Shown: positions 54,201-63,324 of the stretch, one piece after another
Layout of the letters: each line of letters begins with the position of its first letter
Numbering within the stretch: the stretch's first letter is position 1
Source: Naegleria lovaniensis
Taxonomy: Eukaryota; Heterolobosea; Eutetramitea; Acrasida; Naegleriidae
Reading direction: 5' to 3'
Assembly (NCBI RefSeq): GCF_003324165.1
Contig: NW_025407850.1
Coordinates: 1-64,000, forward strand
DNA length: 64,000 nucleotides
Program-made: the position numbers and the translations under genes
The notes under the pieces: model-generated
Database searches by the model: none
The model's input: the letters and a program-made list of their open reading frames with translations, nothing else
What the model was told of the DNA's origin: nothing

Positions 54201-55395
54201 GACATTGCCCACGTCCGTTGCAGCTGTAGCTCGTATTACTCGAGAGAATTCCAAAACAATTCGAAACCACGCTGGTATTATCCGATGCAATCGCAACTTC
54301 TGTATTAGAGTACTGAACTAAAGCACCTAAATATGATCCGCCGGCTGTCACAATAGAAGAGCCAACAGTGGTAAAAGCTCTAGAAATGGCCATATTTGGA
54401 AATGTCGAAGAAGTTAAGGTCCAAGAAGTTAAATCCGTCAAAGGTGCTCTTAATATTCTTGCTTGCTCGCTATTTCCCTCAATAATATATGCAAAATCAA
54501 TGGTCATAAATGTACTCGCAAAACTCACAGAAAATGGCAGAGAATTTGATGCCAATGTCCATTGTGTCAAATTATTAAACGAAGCATAATACACGGAGGT
54601 ATATTTTGTTGAGCAAGTGAGTGATGAACATCCTCCAACAATGTAAACCATTCTCTGATATACGAGCACTACAGGTGACACAATGGCCACTGGAAATTTG
54701 GAGCTCGACAATGTCCATTTCAAAGGGTCATTTGTTAAAGCATAGTAAATGTTAGAGCTACCACTGGATCGATCGTTTGCTAAACCACCAACGAGAAACA
54801 ATGAAGTTTCAGTCCGTATCGAAGCAGCAAATGAAATCTCAACAGGTAACTCTCCAACTTTGCTAAATACGGTTAAGGCATTTAAGGAAGCTCTTTGAAT
54901 GGCCGTTGTTTTGTATCCTCCAAATATATAGGCATATGAAGAAGTTCCATTGCTTTCACTTGTCATGTTTTTTAACACATGAAAGGCATAATGACTAGTC
55001 GGATAGGGTAAATTTGAAGAGATTGAAAACGAGGAAGCAATCGACATGACCAGTGAGCTCGTGATTCCTTCCAGCAAGTTGCCCAACAAGTTTTGAGACG
55101 ACGATGATGACGATGAGCTTGAGGTCGAAGCCACTTGGATGGTGTCATGCGTTGTAAGGCTCAACGTGCCACCAATGCTCTTTGTCATGACTACTCCACC
55201 AAAAGTATACAATTTGGAGGAAACTGGATCATAATAAAGTGCTGAGCCTGTCGAAGTATCGGAGAGAGAAATGGATGAGAGTATGGAAAAAGAAGGAATT
55301 TCTAATTGTTGAGTCATGATCATCATGTTCGAGGTCAATATCAAGACCAGGAGGAATGACAAGAATAAAAATGGGGTTGGAATGAAGAAGGACAT
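48298..55395 (-). CDS. Giant receptor: Kelch-like/EGF/GPS ectodomain, seven spans, RGS tail
   Basis: The ATG at 55395 opens directly onto a signal peptide (PFLFLSFLLVLILTS) and a 2365-residue chain without introns. In order: Kelch-like blades (about 30-385); an EGF-like unit (about 390-425, CNGRGQCLSNDNCQC); a region of nearly continuous N-x-S/T sequons (430-825); three more EGF-like units (825-955); a REJ/GAIN-like region (955-1670); a GPS site (1670-1706, C-x-W ... W-x-x-x-G-C ... CQCNHTTKF, cleavage expected at HT/T); seven hydrophobic spans (about 1745-2152); and an RGS domain (about 2183-2365, LGFHFFEEFSEREFSLENL, then SSAPYEVNL). GPS autoproteolysis and seven spans are the adhesion-GPCR plan. 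RGS domains speed GTP hydrolysis by G-alpha. The combination suggests a self-limiting G-protein receptor for contact or matrix. Confidence 0.88.
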   Translation of the reverse strand: MSFFIPTPFLFLSFLLVLILTSNMMIMTQQLEIPSFSILSSISLSDTSTGSALYYDPVSSKLYTFGGVVMTKSIGGTLSLTTHDTIQVASTSSSSSSSSSQNLLGNLLEGITSSLVMSIASSFSISSNLPYPTSHYAFHVLKNMTSESNGTSSYAYIFGGYKTTAIQRASLNALTVFSKVGELPVEISFAASIRTETSLFLVGGLANDRSSGSSNIYYALTNDPLKWTLSSSKFPVAIVSPVVLVYQRMVYIVGGCSSLTCSTKYTSVYYASFNNLTQWTLASNSLPFSVSFASTFMTIDFAYIIEGNSEQARILRAPLTDLTSWTLTSSTFPNMAISRAFTTVGSSIVTAGGSYLGALVQYSNTEVAIASDNTSVVSNCFGILSSNTSYSCNGRGQCLSNDNCQCVNTTYYGDSCQYSSLLTTVLSQLENSTLANVTQVLSDAINNTTTLLESSNVTDIVPDLSSNLTNLINTTTIDNSTSINLDLKNLTSNLTDAVESLLTNISIPITNGTTNDTLIETNINLNTTLTPIISLINDTLTNVTQQLLGNETLLETITPDLSNLTSNNTFNISSLLNDTIVGTNSSMELNFNISLSIENNSTNMTHVNTTELHLVQNMTIIGNETSFDLNLNITTAQQNITVSTIENNGTTIIELETNSTLTMNSSSNVTKSLNETITTLLNQTTVGVNETSVASPIENSTLVELQLSNITLSLNDTVGMNFTNSTTAAVGNTSIIGNNDISNSTQALSSHIENSTLAEQQLSNITLSLNDTVGMNLTNATFNNISITGNNSSQLLLSSSNMTSSNVTFTNTTTVDIPLSFTTCFGVPVNSSMVCSGRGQCIEHDTCQCNSPFFGIDCSKYTCFGILFYEVGKACGGSSRGWCVAPDTCQCVNNYTGSTCQNLITIERAPLPNSYSIISCFGIDSTNTSVCSNGQGLCIANDSCQCFSNFKGTQCEFSLNQFSISLDSNYYLVNTDVQSILDLNVRLTTSSNLDKSLMEYQLECSNCSKLFPSQQTFKDAPSLISLDVSMLSPHATYEFSLMAITSDGAERSIPFRFNIEIVSKKLETQDSTNLAIDSIIFNGLPRAIIFNTSTTILFSLSQIQFNLPFPQFLQEGNCSSSCPFQTKFEFRLVKEVASSDKGPTSFDSSILVTGNESSNYSKMRDLFSLAFSPIITLQQLISIPFESINIALKNRIDIEISFPTFKNVSQILSIPIVGMASVPSDYLSMTSVSPSSGTAILDEFFVNTSEWIANYALFPLTYAFGFYQMFTNERVRVTEYQEKPGAYFPLPYLFKEISNTQSTSLIVTQKKIEIVVFVKDVLGNEQSHIIGVANILPLNQTYATTLTSISLNSMQRLVLAYDQSFLQLANNNTDLVIDVVKNVDLKDIKGSLSALKSFTSETPLLDDRRVVSTVSSQVNNILNTILTTYDQELNDYGYIVNKVSEQVTVTALNVLSDILSSQATPAWTPIPGASFTKDQIASAPIDAIVSSLSKLMLQTATPTILENETNYTSSLPTIHYSSPMLNTTVASFKVKTKRSRRLNFSNMETPILFTMKSENTEVTLDLYEVVEKYSGYDTTLGLSLVSFAKNPKMDNFSREHSAGASVHEFKYHQENKVVELSELKTPILLQFQIPFENRMTLSEIRNISTLNMTSSDNSTILIETKEEAILRCMYWDERRNEWNDFGCELAHYDERTGVATCQCNHTTKFSTFMEFRTKNWTTVFPNHPHTNYTSPSLMNSFIHYEFYVQYVEMGLGAIYTVISLIVLLFLVIFRKHQPVSSRLIAPYLGMVALVIESVLVSIVQRAISVSMITTTNTSNHSRNDDPNAFSWPFTLALVENISLILVNTLNLTAILSYFIQVVRFQFMKALSHKMFLNSQRKLNSMMRHIRWLRFLTSRSLFILLISISIVGNLCFWTLWVVLRRLNFISSELFTTVTSLSYMFIIMGYSIIICIVICIDFSWTSRQSTYSQDSRTLQNLDTNNNNTSLTKYPSFKRPAASLSRVKSESTINDNNSSSNHVSSRRLNQFSQQQRGFLRKLFHLDTPLYFRAEMMLYLVCFLFMMVQLGIGFATQYFENRLFVIFDGKDEQVTQLASASFQITSLPSFPENGNRGNNAITILFILKIIGVLSEIGYTLSYIAIFGGFSLFVLLKFKVKSQHLSQHANTTKKHLSTQTSTMIGDVTSKTIEEELLFEDSEVLSLITDDLGFHFFEEFSEREFSLENLYFYMELYLNQNIISGQELHELPSFIEQLHVNFIASSAPYEVNLPSQAKKMFIDLRANIESLKAMKIISCSNSLNDQVGMQSSMMNQEISVTKNDLPLQSEKTTDLPNNMMNEHHELKELREQLISCFDRLVQEVFVNLGMF

Positions 55396-55651
55396 GATGA
55401 ATGTTTGAGTTGGAAGAATGTTGTTGTTGGGTGATAGATGTCTCAAATGATGTTTGTCGTCGCACTCTTTTTATGAAGGAATTTCGTTGGCCAGTCCCAA
55501 TGATTATCTCTCTAACCTTTCAAAGATGTCGCCAAAGACTGAATGCTATGAATGTGTTGGAGTCAAAGCTGATGACAGGTCTTGAGAGGTAGTTCGGGAA
55601 CATCTCTTTCATTGAAATGGCATTTGACGTTTTTTGGCGCCTTCATAAAAA

Positions 55652-57421
55652 TCAACATTTAAAAGAAATGTAAGGGCACGAAGAATTTTCAAACAACTTC
55701 ATCACATCATCTAAGTCATAATCTGCAATGTCGTGTTCATAAGGTATTTCTAAACGTTCCAACGAAGTATTTTTCATAATGGCTTGAATGGATCCACGAT
55801 TACACATGGCAACACGAAGAAATGTCAGAGACTGATTTTTAGGCAAAACTGCCAACCCCTTCTGTGAATTCTTGGTCGTGAGTGATAGATCTAACTTGTC
55901 TACAAGATTACAACTTAACAACTTGTTCAACGTGGCATCGCTGGCGTTATATACATTGAGAGAAATTTTCAAATTGGGATGAGAGAGTTCGATAAGATCC
56001 CATTTCACATCTTCGGACACATCATCTATTTCCAAGTATAATCGTTTCAATGACTGTAAATGATCTGGATTGTGTAATAAATGAAGAACTTGATTCAATT
56101 GAAATCCTAATGAAAGTGACAACTCTTCAATTTGATTCAATATGGCAAGATCATTCACATTTCTAATTAATCGTCCAGGATCCAAACCTTTCAATTGAGT
56201 TATCTGTGAGAGAATTTGAAAATTATTATAGTCTAAGCTCAAATGTGTCACGTTGGTGATTTTGTGTGGATCTGAAAACACATGATCCCAAATGTGTTCC
56301 GTGGATCCTAATGCTGAAAACTTTCTAAGACTCTTGGATTCTTCAAAAAATTGCTTTAAATAATCGGCGTTTCCAAAATTTTCATCGACAAAGGTCAAAG
56401 AAATCTCACTCAACGACGGTAGAAAATTGTTCTTGAATACGGCAACATTCAAGTGTTTGAAAAATGCGTCTGAAATTCCATCTGAAGGTGACAATGCTAA
56501 TACTTTCAAATTGGACAATGCATGATCAAGATCTTGAAACATTCCATCTAATTGTGCGTTTGTATTGCTCAAGTCAATGCTCCGCATGTTTGAAGCATTC
56601 AACAAGGTCTTGGCTCCGTGCAAGGTGATGGCCGGATTCTCTGCAAATTCAACCACTTGTAAATTCTTCAAATGCTTCACCATAATCTCAATGGATTGAT
56701 CATTAATGGCACAATAAGTCATGTTCAAGTGAGTAATATGGCAAAATTTGGAAAAGAATTCATCATATTTGGAATCAAAGATTGCAGGTTTTCCAGTTTC
56801 ATTTTCATCCGAATGTTCAAATGTCAGTTTTTTAAGGGGTAAATGAAATTTCATAAATTGTTCATAGCTGTGCGATTCAGAAATATCCAACCATGTTAAA
56901 TTTTCAATATTTGGACAATATTGAAAATATGGAAATTCCACCAGAGTAACTTGGGAAATATCAAAGGTTGGCCATATTAAGCTCTTCAATCCTTTTAATC
57001 TCATGCAAGTCACTAATTGAGAGTGTTGGTTGGGACAATTCACAAACTCAAAATTAACATGTTTAAAGAGGAGATGAATTTTACGAGAAGGGTCGTTGGC
57101 AAAGTAACCAAAAACGAGTGCTCTTAATTTACGAAACCCAATTTCTTCACGAATGTCCCAATTTCGGAAAGCTGCAGAAAAATCAACACCTTCATATTGT
57201 TCTTGATCTTGATCCGAAATGTAAAAATACCGATGGAGTTGAAATTCAAAGAAATCGAAAATTTTGTCCAGAATAACATGATGTGGGAGATGTTTGAATG
57301 GAGAATGATTTGAAATACATTCCGTGTGATCCGAGGATGTTGTTGTTTTAATCTTCTTCAATGCATCTTGATCCTCCGTGTGCTTCTCTGAGCTGTCTCG
57401 TGAAGTGAGTGGTCGTTTCAT
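55652..57421 (-). CDS. F-box-like/LRR protein
   Basis: The 589-residue protein has a Ser/Thr/Lys-rich N-terminus with a possible nuclear signal (KKIK), a degenerate F-box (HLPHHVILDKIFDFFEFQL, about residues 45-90) and irregular LRRs to the end (HLNMTYCAINDQSIEIMVKH, LKVLALSPSDGISDAF). The repeats are more diverged than in the 21-24 kb pair. It shares a 65 bp promoter with the divergent LRR gene at 57487. A role in SCF ubiquitin ligation is inferred from the family only. Confidence 0.75.
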   Translation of the reverse strand: MKRPLTSRDSSEKHTEDQDALKKIKTTTSSDHTECISNHSPFKHLPHHVILDKIFDFFEFQLHRYFYISDQDQEQYEGVDFSAAFRNWDIREEIGFRKLRALVFGYFANDPSRKIHLLFKHVNFEFVNCPNQHSQLVTCMRLKGLKSLIWPTFDISQVTLVEFPYFQYCPNIENLTWLDISESHSYEQFMKFHLPLKKLTFEHSDENETGKPAIFDSKYDEFFSKFCHITHLNMTYCAINDQSIEIMVKHLKNLQVVEFAENPAITLHGAKTLLNASNMRSIDLSNTNAQLDGMFQDLDHALSNLKVLALSPSDGISDAFFKHLNVAVFKNNFLPSLSEISLTFVDENFGNADYLKQFFEESKSLRKFSALGSTEHIWDHVFSDPHKITNVTHLSLDYNNFQILSQITQLKGLDPGRLIRNVNDLAILNQIEELSLSLGFQLNQVLHLLHNPDHLQSLKRLYLEIDDVSEDVKWDLIELSHPNLKISLNVYNASDATLNKLLSCNLVDKLDLSLTTKNSQKGLAVLPKNQSLTFLRVAMCNRGSIQAIMKNTSLERLEIPYEHDIADYDLDDVMKLFENSSCPYISFKC

Positions 57422-57486
57422 TTTTTGAGTTTTTTTTTGATTTTTTCATTTTGGAAAAAGTTTAAGGCCACTGCCCAATAAAAAAA
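57422..57486. promoter_or_regulatory. 65-bp divergent promoter
   Basis: Two LRR genes start 65 bp apart on opposite strands. The interval is mostly T- and A-runs with one GC-containing core (AAGGCCACTGCCCAATAAAA) that includes CCAAT. Both start codons abut A-runs on their own strand. Any shared promoter element must lie here or within the coding ends. Confidence 0.5.
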
Positions 57487-59223
57487 ATGTCTTATTCATC
57501 ATCAGCTGCTTCCAATCATCATTTGTTTTGGGAAATACCTTCGGAAGTCTTTCATTGCCAAATATTCATTCATTTTGATTATTCATGGGTGTATCGAGTA
57601 TTTCGGTTGATTTGTAAACGATCCGATAGTATGGTTACGAGATCAACAACTCACTCGTTTGGAAATGAATTAACGGTATTTTTGGATAATAATATACACA
57701 GAACGAGAAGCTTTGTGAATTGTTGTGAGAAGGGATATTTTCAACATTTAAAAGCGTTGATCATTCGAGGAGGACAAGAATTATCTCAATTGTCAAAAGA
57801 AATGGATTTATATTTTTATGATGATGACGATGATGACTCTGTTCAAAGATCCGATCACTATTTAAATTGTTTTCCGAATTTACAACAATTACAACTAGAT
57901 AGGAGTTATTTTGACGATTCTATTGTTACAGGAATTGTGCATTGTCAGAATTTACAAAATTTAACACATCTCGATCTCTTTTCTGCACAAATCCACGATA
58001 AATCGGTTTCGCTAATTGCATCAAGTCCATTACTTTCAAATTTAACATGTTTATGCATGAATCAAATGATTGGAAAAGCGAGCTTGAAAGACCTTTGCTC
58101 ATCTCCCTACATGTCAAATTTGAAAGATTTGCAACTGTGTAGCTGCAAGATTGGGGATGATGGTGTTCAGGAGGTTTCACAAAGCACAACACTGAAACAT
58201 TTGACGGCCCTTTCTTTGCCAGGAAACGACATTTCAATCGTTGGCGCAAAATTAATTGGTCACAGTTCTGTATTTCGCAACCTTACCTCTCTCAATTTAA
58301 ACAGTAATAACATTTCAATGGAAGGCATGGAATATTTGGCATCGTGCGAGCAATTATCAAATCTCGAACAACTTGCAATGGGCTACAATGCACAACACAC
58401 TGGAATACCCTTTCAAGTGATTATTGCAATATTCAATGGACCAATGAAAAATATTAAGAGCATTTCACTTTCGCCAAACTCTGACACTGAATTTGAACAA
58501 TTCATCTCGTGTAAGAATATTGCATCATTGAGGTCTCTTGACATGAGTTTTTGCTCAACATTTTCTAATCATGGGTTGGAATTGTTGGCAAATTGTCCCA
58601 ATTTATCACAATTAGAACAACTTAGGATTTCATTTACGCATGTTACAGATATCATGCCTTTGATTAACAGCGAATACATGAAAAACATTCGTGAATTGAA
58701 TGTTTCTGGGCGAGGAATTAATTCCAGCACTTTGATAGCATTGTCACAAGCTTTACCAAAACTCAAAGACTTGGACATCAATGGACAGGATAACATTTCT
58801 ATGGATGGTATTTTACGCTCTTTGGACCATTTGAAGCATTTACAGGCGCTCTCCATGCCAAGTTTCCACTCTGTCTCACGTGAACAGGTAGAACAATTTG
58901 CTTCTCACGTGGTCGCCTCCAAACTCATTTACCTCACTTTTACCAACGAACATGGTTTCATTCCAATTTTCTTTGGAGAGCATTCGAGATTTGAAAATTT
59001 AACCTATCTCAACATCAGAGGACAACCGTTGAGTATTGAGGATGCTCAAGTACTCACGTCCACACCAAAACTATGTGAGCTGAGGTATTTGTATCTTCCT
59101 AGAGGGCATGACATTACTTCCAGGAAACAGAACAAACAAATTGTTTCCATGTTGATGAAAAGTCTATATCTCTACAAAATTAATAATGGAGAGAGGGAAC
59201 ATTTGGAAAGCATGTTTTATTAG
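57487..59223 (+). CDS. F-box/LRR protein
   Basis: The 578-residue protein has an F-box-like start (WEIPSEVFHCQIFIHFDYSW, residues about 15-60), an acidic Asp run (DDDDDDS near 118) and RNase-inhibitor-type LRRs (LQNLTHLDLFSAQIHDKSV, FRNLTSLNLNSNNISMEG). The start ATG follows seven A. Related in plan to the other LRR genes here but not a close copy. It may be a substrate adaptor of an SCF ligase. Confidence 0.8.
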   Translation: MSYSSSAASNHHLFWEIPSEVFHCQIFIHFDYSWVYRVFRLICKRSDSMVTRSTTHSFGNELTVFLDNNIHRTRSFVNCCEKGYFQHLKALIIRGGQELSQLSKEMDLYFYDDDDDDSVQRSDHYLNCFPNLQQLQLDRSYFDDSIVTGIVHCQNLQNLTHLDLFSAQIHDKSVSLIASSPLLSNLTCLCMNQMIGKASLKDLCSSPYMSNLKDLQLCSCKIGDDGVQEVSQSTTLKHLTALSLPGNDISIVGAKLIGHSSVFRNLTSLNLNSNNISMEGMEYLASCEQLSNLEQLAMGYNAQHTGIPFQVIIAIFNGPMKNIKSISLSPNSDTEFEQFISCKNIASLRSLDMSFCSTFSNHGLELLANCPNLSQLEQLRISFTHVTDIMPLINSEYMKNIRELNVSGRGINSSTLIALSQALPKLKDLDINGQDNISMDGILRSLDHLKHLQALSMPSFHSVSREQVEQFASHVVASKLIYLTFTNEHGFIPIFFGEHSRFENLTYLNIRGQPLSIEDAQVLTSTPKLCELRYLYLPRGHDITSRKQNKQIVSMLMKSLYLYKINNGEREHLESMFY

Positions 59224-59368
59224 AGAGATAACTTGATTGTTGTGAATCCCGGCTGCAACACGATTTTTAAATGTAAAGAATGTAAGTCATTGTTTAGCAA
59301 TCCGTACGTCACGCAACAACATAAGCCATCCGAATAATTATTCACAGAATTTGGAGAATTTGGATCAT

Positions 59369-60814
59369 TTAATTAACAGGATTTTCTTTGTTCACAGAGT
59401 GACAAGAGTGTAAATGAACCACCAATCGATCAGGTTCAAACTTTCTATGACAACCAGGGCATTGAGCCATACTTGCAATATAAATAGTTCTAGCCTCTGT
59501 GTTGTAAGATTTAAAGCTCTCAGAGGGATCACTAGATCCTGGAATTGGTGTGTGTGGAGCTTCGGGAATTGGTTTTATCAAATCCTCAGGTAGTCCTGAA
59601 TGCTTCCAAATAGCTTCTCTTTTTTTAATACATTCTGGGATGTGAATTGGTAAAGACTTGGTACCATATTCTTGGCCGCAACAATAGCAGAAAAGCATCT
59701 TTTTGGTCAAGTGTTTGTTCCAATTCTTTTGAATGGCAATGGCTGCTTGATGCTCTTCCCATGTGTGACCATCCTTATCTTTACAAATTTGCAAGTGTTT
59801 CTGTTGGATGACATTAGACAATATGAAACGGTTGATTAATCATGGGTGAATGAATCGCCATTGTTTTTGAAAGAACGGAATGTCAATGACGTTAAGCAAG
59901 ATACGAACATTCGAAATAAGGTAAACCAGGTTTCAGAATTGAAAAGTCTCAATAACTAACATTCAACCTACCGTCAATCGATCAATTTCGAACCCTTTCG
60001 AACAAATAGGACAGTGAATCATACTTTGCTTGGTGTAAATTTCATAAGCCTCATTGTTGTAAGCATCGACCTCTTCCTGAGTCCCCTTTTCAGCATCAGG
60101 AATAGGATGTTGAGGTGGGGAAGGCAATTGAGACAGAACCAACTCTTTTGGCAGATTCGCTTTCATGTCGTTCATTCGTTGTTCTGGACAATTATGGGGC
60201 TTCAAGTGAATTGGCAGAGAAGTTGGTCCAAACTTTTGACCACACAAATAGCACATCAACATTCTGTCAACTTTCTTTTTTGCCGAAAATTCCTTATACT
60301 TTTTCTGAATAATAGAGGCAGCTTTCTCTTCCTCTTCACCATATTCAGGTGGTACAAACTCCTCGGATTCCTTCACGTTTTCAGGGTGCTCCAACTCGGG
60401 AGGACCGGCGACAGGCTCATGATGATGAGATGGTGGTTGTGCAATGTGCTGCTGATGATCATCCTCCTCTTCCTTAATTCTTTTCTTGGGCGGTACAGAC
60501 TTTTCTTCATTTTGACCATGGTTATGATGACAAGCTGATGAATCTTTGTGATGATCGGATGGTGGAGGAACAGCCTTCTCCTCTTGAATCTCTTCGGATG
60601 GAGGTTGTTGTTGGTTCTTCTTACTATCTTCAGTTGATTCGGATGAAGAACCTTGCTGCTGATGAGAAGGTGCTACTACTCGCTCTTCCGCTTTATGCTG
60701 ATGATCATCACCCTTTTGAGCTTCTTCATCATGACTCATCTTGGATGAATTGGCCACCTTATGAGGTGTGGAAGGTTCCGCCACATGCTTCTGACTCGAT
60801 GCTCCGCAACCCAT
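59369..60814 (-). CDS. Lipid-anchored protein with duplicated IQ/C2HC-zinc modules
   Basis: Exons 60814-59972 and 59800-59369 join in phase (424 residues). It begins MGCGASS, a strong N-myristoylation plus palmitoylation signal, followed by 160 disordered Gln/His/Glu/Pro-rich residues. Two similar modules then follow. Each has an IQ-like helix (AASIIQKKYKEFSAKKK; AAIAIQKNWNKHLTKK), a first zinc unit (CYLCGQKFGPTSLPIHL; CYCCGQEYGTKSLPIHI) and a second (CPICSKGFEIDRLTKHLQIC; CPGCHRKFEPDRLVVHLHSC). The zinc units fit the zf-C2HC type found in ZNF474/ZC2HC1-like proteins, often linked to cilia. The IQ helices may bind calmodulin-like proteins. Membrane or flagellar localisation is inference. The intron cuts the last C2HC unit of module one. 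Confidence 0.85.
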
Positions 60815-61016
60815 TTTGGATTTTTCTTGTAATACTGATTCTTACAAAACGTAAAGAAATAATAGTGTTTACTAGGAAGGGTCGTTACCAACGACAAGGA
60901 CGTTTTTGAGGTGTTGGTTTTTTTTTTCTAATTTCGTTATTCAACCGTTAATTTTGTAGTTTGATTTGGCGCAATCGGTGGTGCGAGTTCATCAACCACT
61001 CACACTTTAAAAAAAA

Positions 61017-61547
61017 ATGAAAAAACTTGTCGTGTTGATATTGTTGTTCGTTTTGGCCACATGGATGGTTGGTGTTTTGGCTGTCGACGAGGACCATGAT
61101 GAAAAACTTTCTTCAGAATTTGCTGCAGCGTTTGCAAAATATTCAGATATTGAAAAAGCATCATCGTTGATGCATTCCGATTTTGTGAAAATTCAATCAT
61201 CATCACCAACCGATACTGTGTCATCGTCATCATCACACACGAATCACTTTGTTTTAAAAACACGAATGGAAAATGACGAATTTGTTAAATCGATTGCTCA
61301 CAAATACGGTTTGACGTTTGTTCGGAAAATTCCATCTTCTGATGGCAGTGTCAATTATATTTTACGTGGTGTTGGCGTCATGGACGAGTCCTACGGTCTA
61401 TCTAATCATAATATGGATACTGTTCAGGCCATGAGTGGTAAAAGTGCTCTCCTCACTGCACAAACTATTCAAAATATTGTCAAGAAAAATTCGGATACTG
61501 TTCTCGAGTTTTATAGAGCCAAAAAACAGAACTTTTCAAAGAGATAG
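61017..61547 (+). CDS. Secreted stand-alone proprotein-convertase propeptide-like protein
   Basis: The 176-residue protein has a signal peptide (KKLVVLILLFVLATWMVGVLA). Residues about 78-118 resemble the first half of the kexin/furin pro-domain (FVLKTRMENDEFVKSIAHKYG, then a short loop, SVNYILRG). The C-terminus (IVKKNSDTVLEFYRAKKQ, NFSKR) resembles the second half, ending in the dibasic KR where convertase propeptides are cut. The frame stops right after KR and no protease domain follows downstream. It may act in trans as an inhibitor or chaperone of a subtilisin-like protease in the secretory route; that is inference. The start follows eight A and lies 202 bp from the divergent zinc-protein gene. 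Confidence 0.65.
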   Translation: MKKLVVLILLFVLATWMVGVLAVDEDHDEKLSSEFAAAFAKYSDIEKASSLMHSDFVKIQSSSPTDTVSSSSSHTNHFVLKTRMENDEFVKSIAHKYGLTFVRKIPSSDGSVNYILRGVGVMDESYGLSNHNMDTVQAMSGKSALLTAQTIQNIVKKNSDTVLEFYRAKKQNFSKR

Positions 61548-61946
61548 AGTCATCAAAGTCCATCTAAGATTTAATTGACTCAATCACGAGAGCTGACTGT
61601 GTTGCTGAAAGAACAAGTTACAAAATGTGGTTTTGGATGTTGAGGATGTGTGGAAACAAATTATGGCATTATTACATGATTATTCCGCTTTGTCAATTAA
61701 TTGAATAAATAATTACAAAAATACCATTCAATTTTTTAAAACTGATATATGTAGATTTTGAGAGTTGAGTTGAAAATCGTTACTCCAGAAAAACTTTAAT
61801 TCTTCCAACTGATAAACATATCAGAGCATCACAACATAAAATAAGGGCTTATAATCTATTACACCTATTAATTTTGACAAAATTAATCCTTTGATGACAA
61901 GCTCTTGGTCTTTTGTTCTCCATTAAATTAAGTCATTAAGTTACGC
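61548..61946. other. 399 bp convergent spacer
   Basis: The spacer lies between the 3' ends of the propeptide gene and SURF1. It is AT-rich, with AATAAATAATTAC near 61703 that could serve 3' end formation. No frames or repeats of note. Confidence 0.35.
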
Positions 61947-63324
61947 TTAAAAGTTTGACAATCTCTTCTTTCTCTTTAGATATACTAATGATCCAATGAT
62001 CCACATGCATAATGTATACCACGTGACCATGTATGCCACATGAGTGGCAGGAGTAATATAAAATTTCATATAATCGTCAGGAATGGCCACCATGGGATAT
62101 TTCGACTCTTGTGCCTTAGATGCCTTGAGAGAATTTTCACTTGTTTGCTTTTCAGAATAGACAAAGTTTGGAATGTGGTAAAAAGCATCCACCAGCAATG
62201 GAATGTAAGGCAACTTGTAATATTTGGCTATGGAAAACAGATCCATGGCAATAAATTTGTTCGACTTGCCATCATAACTATCTGAAATACCAGCACCCAA
62301 ATATTCTCCTGGTCGAATGATGGCCGTAACTTTCTCAATGTGATTTTGATCGGTGGCCTTTTTTTCAAAATCTTGTTTGGAAGCCTTACTTGGATCTTTG
62401 TAAATACTTTGAGGTACCCATCCTCTATTGACCATTACAACTTCTCTGTTGTGAATGGAATGTAAAATTTTACATCATGAATTTGAAAATAAATAGAAAA
62501 TGTTGAACCAAAGAAAAAACACCCAAGTTCAACAACAAATTACAAAAACAAAAACACAAAATGTTAAAAACAACTGTAGAATACTTTTGTGGCATGCCCA
62601 ATACGTACCCTTGTTTCGTTACAAAAGGAGTCAATATAAAAAAGCCCATTTCTCCAACACTTGTTGGCAAATCGAGACGCTTCGTGAGCGGACTCTTTCT
62701 CAAGCCTACAACAATTTCCTTATCATAATCAAAGTAGCCCTCCAAAGTAATAATTCTATGTGAATATTCATCTCTTGCTGGATGAATTGGATCGTAATCT
62801 TCCTCTGATTTTTCGTGAATGGATGGCATGACACTTGATTCAGGTTGTTGTATATTTTCTGAAATTTTCAACATTTTAGATGGATCATACTCAATAGGAT
62901 CTTGAGCAAGAGTTACTTCACGAAGAGCAATTTGCTCCTTCTTCCACAAATATCGTTTCGTTTGCCACACACCCAGACAAAAGGTTGTAATGGCTGGAAT
63001 ACCAAAAAAGATGAATTGAGTCCATGTCATGAAAGGCTCTTTCTTTGTTTGTTGAGAATTTTCATCATGATGTTCTCCACCTTGCTGCTGTTCCGATTGT
63101 TGTTGTTGTTGTTGTTTTTTTCGCTCTTCTTGATGATCCACAAGTCTAATAGTGGCATAGGAACGAACGCATGATGAATGAATATTATTATTATTATTGA
63201 AATTCCACGACAATGAAGCACAATTAATTGTTGAACGATTGAAAGCCTTCAAGCTTGATCGGAGAAAGTCCGTTCTTTGACTCAGAGAGGATGAAAAGGT
63301 TTTCCGACATGAAAGTCGGTGCAT
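61947..63324 (-). CDS. SURF1: SURF1/Shy1, cytochrome c oxidase assembly factor
   Basis: Exons 63324-62609 and 62445-61947 join in phase (donor GTACGT; 404 residues). The Arg/Ser-rich, acid-free N-terminus (MHRLSCRKTFSSSLSQRTDF) is a mitochondrial targeting sequence. The first span (FFGIPAITTFCLGVWQTKRY) carries the SURF1 signature G-x-W-Q-x-x-R. Next come VTLEGYFDYDKEIVVG-like strands, GFFILTPFV, the joined GEVVMVNRGWVPQS, and a second span (VAYMVTWYTLCMWIIGSL) before a basic end. SURF1 sits in the inner mitochondrial membrane and helps fit haem a into Cox1. A Gln-run before the first span is typical local padding. It is longer than the 300-residue human protein because of this and an acidic insert. 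Confidence 0.95.
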
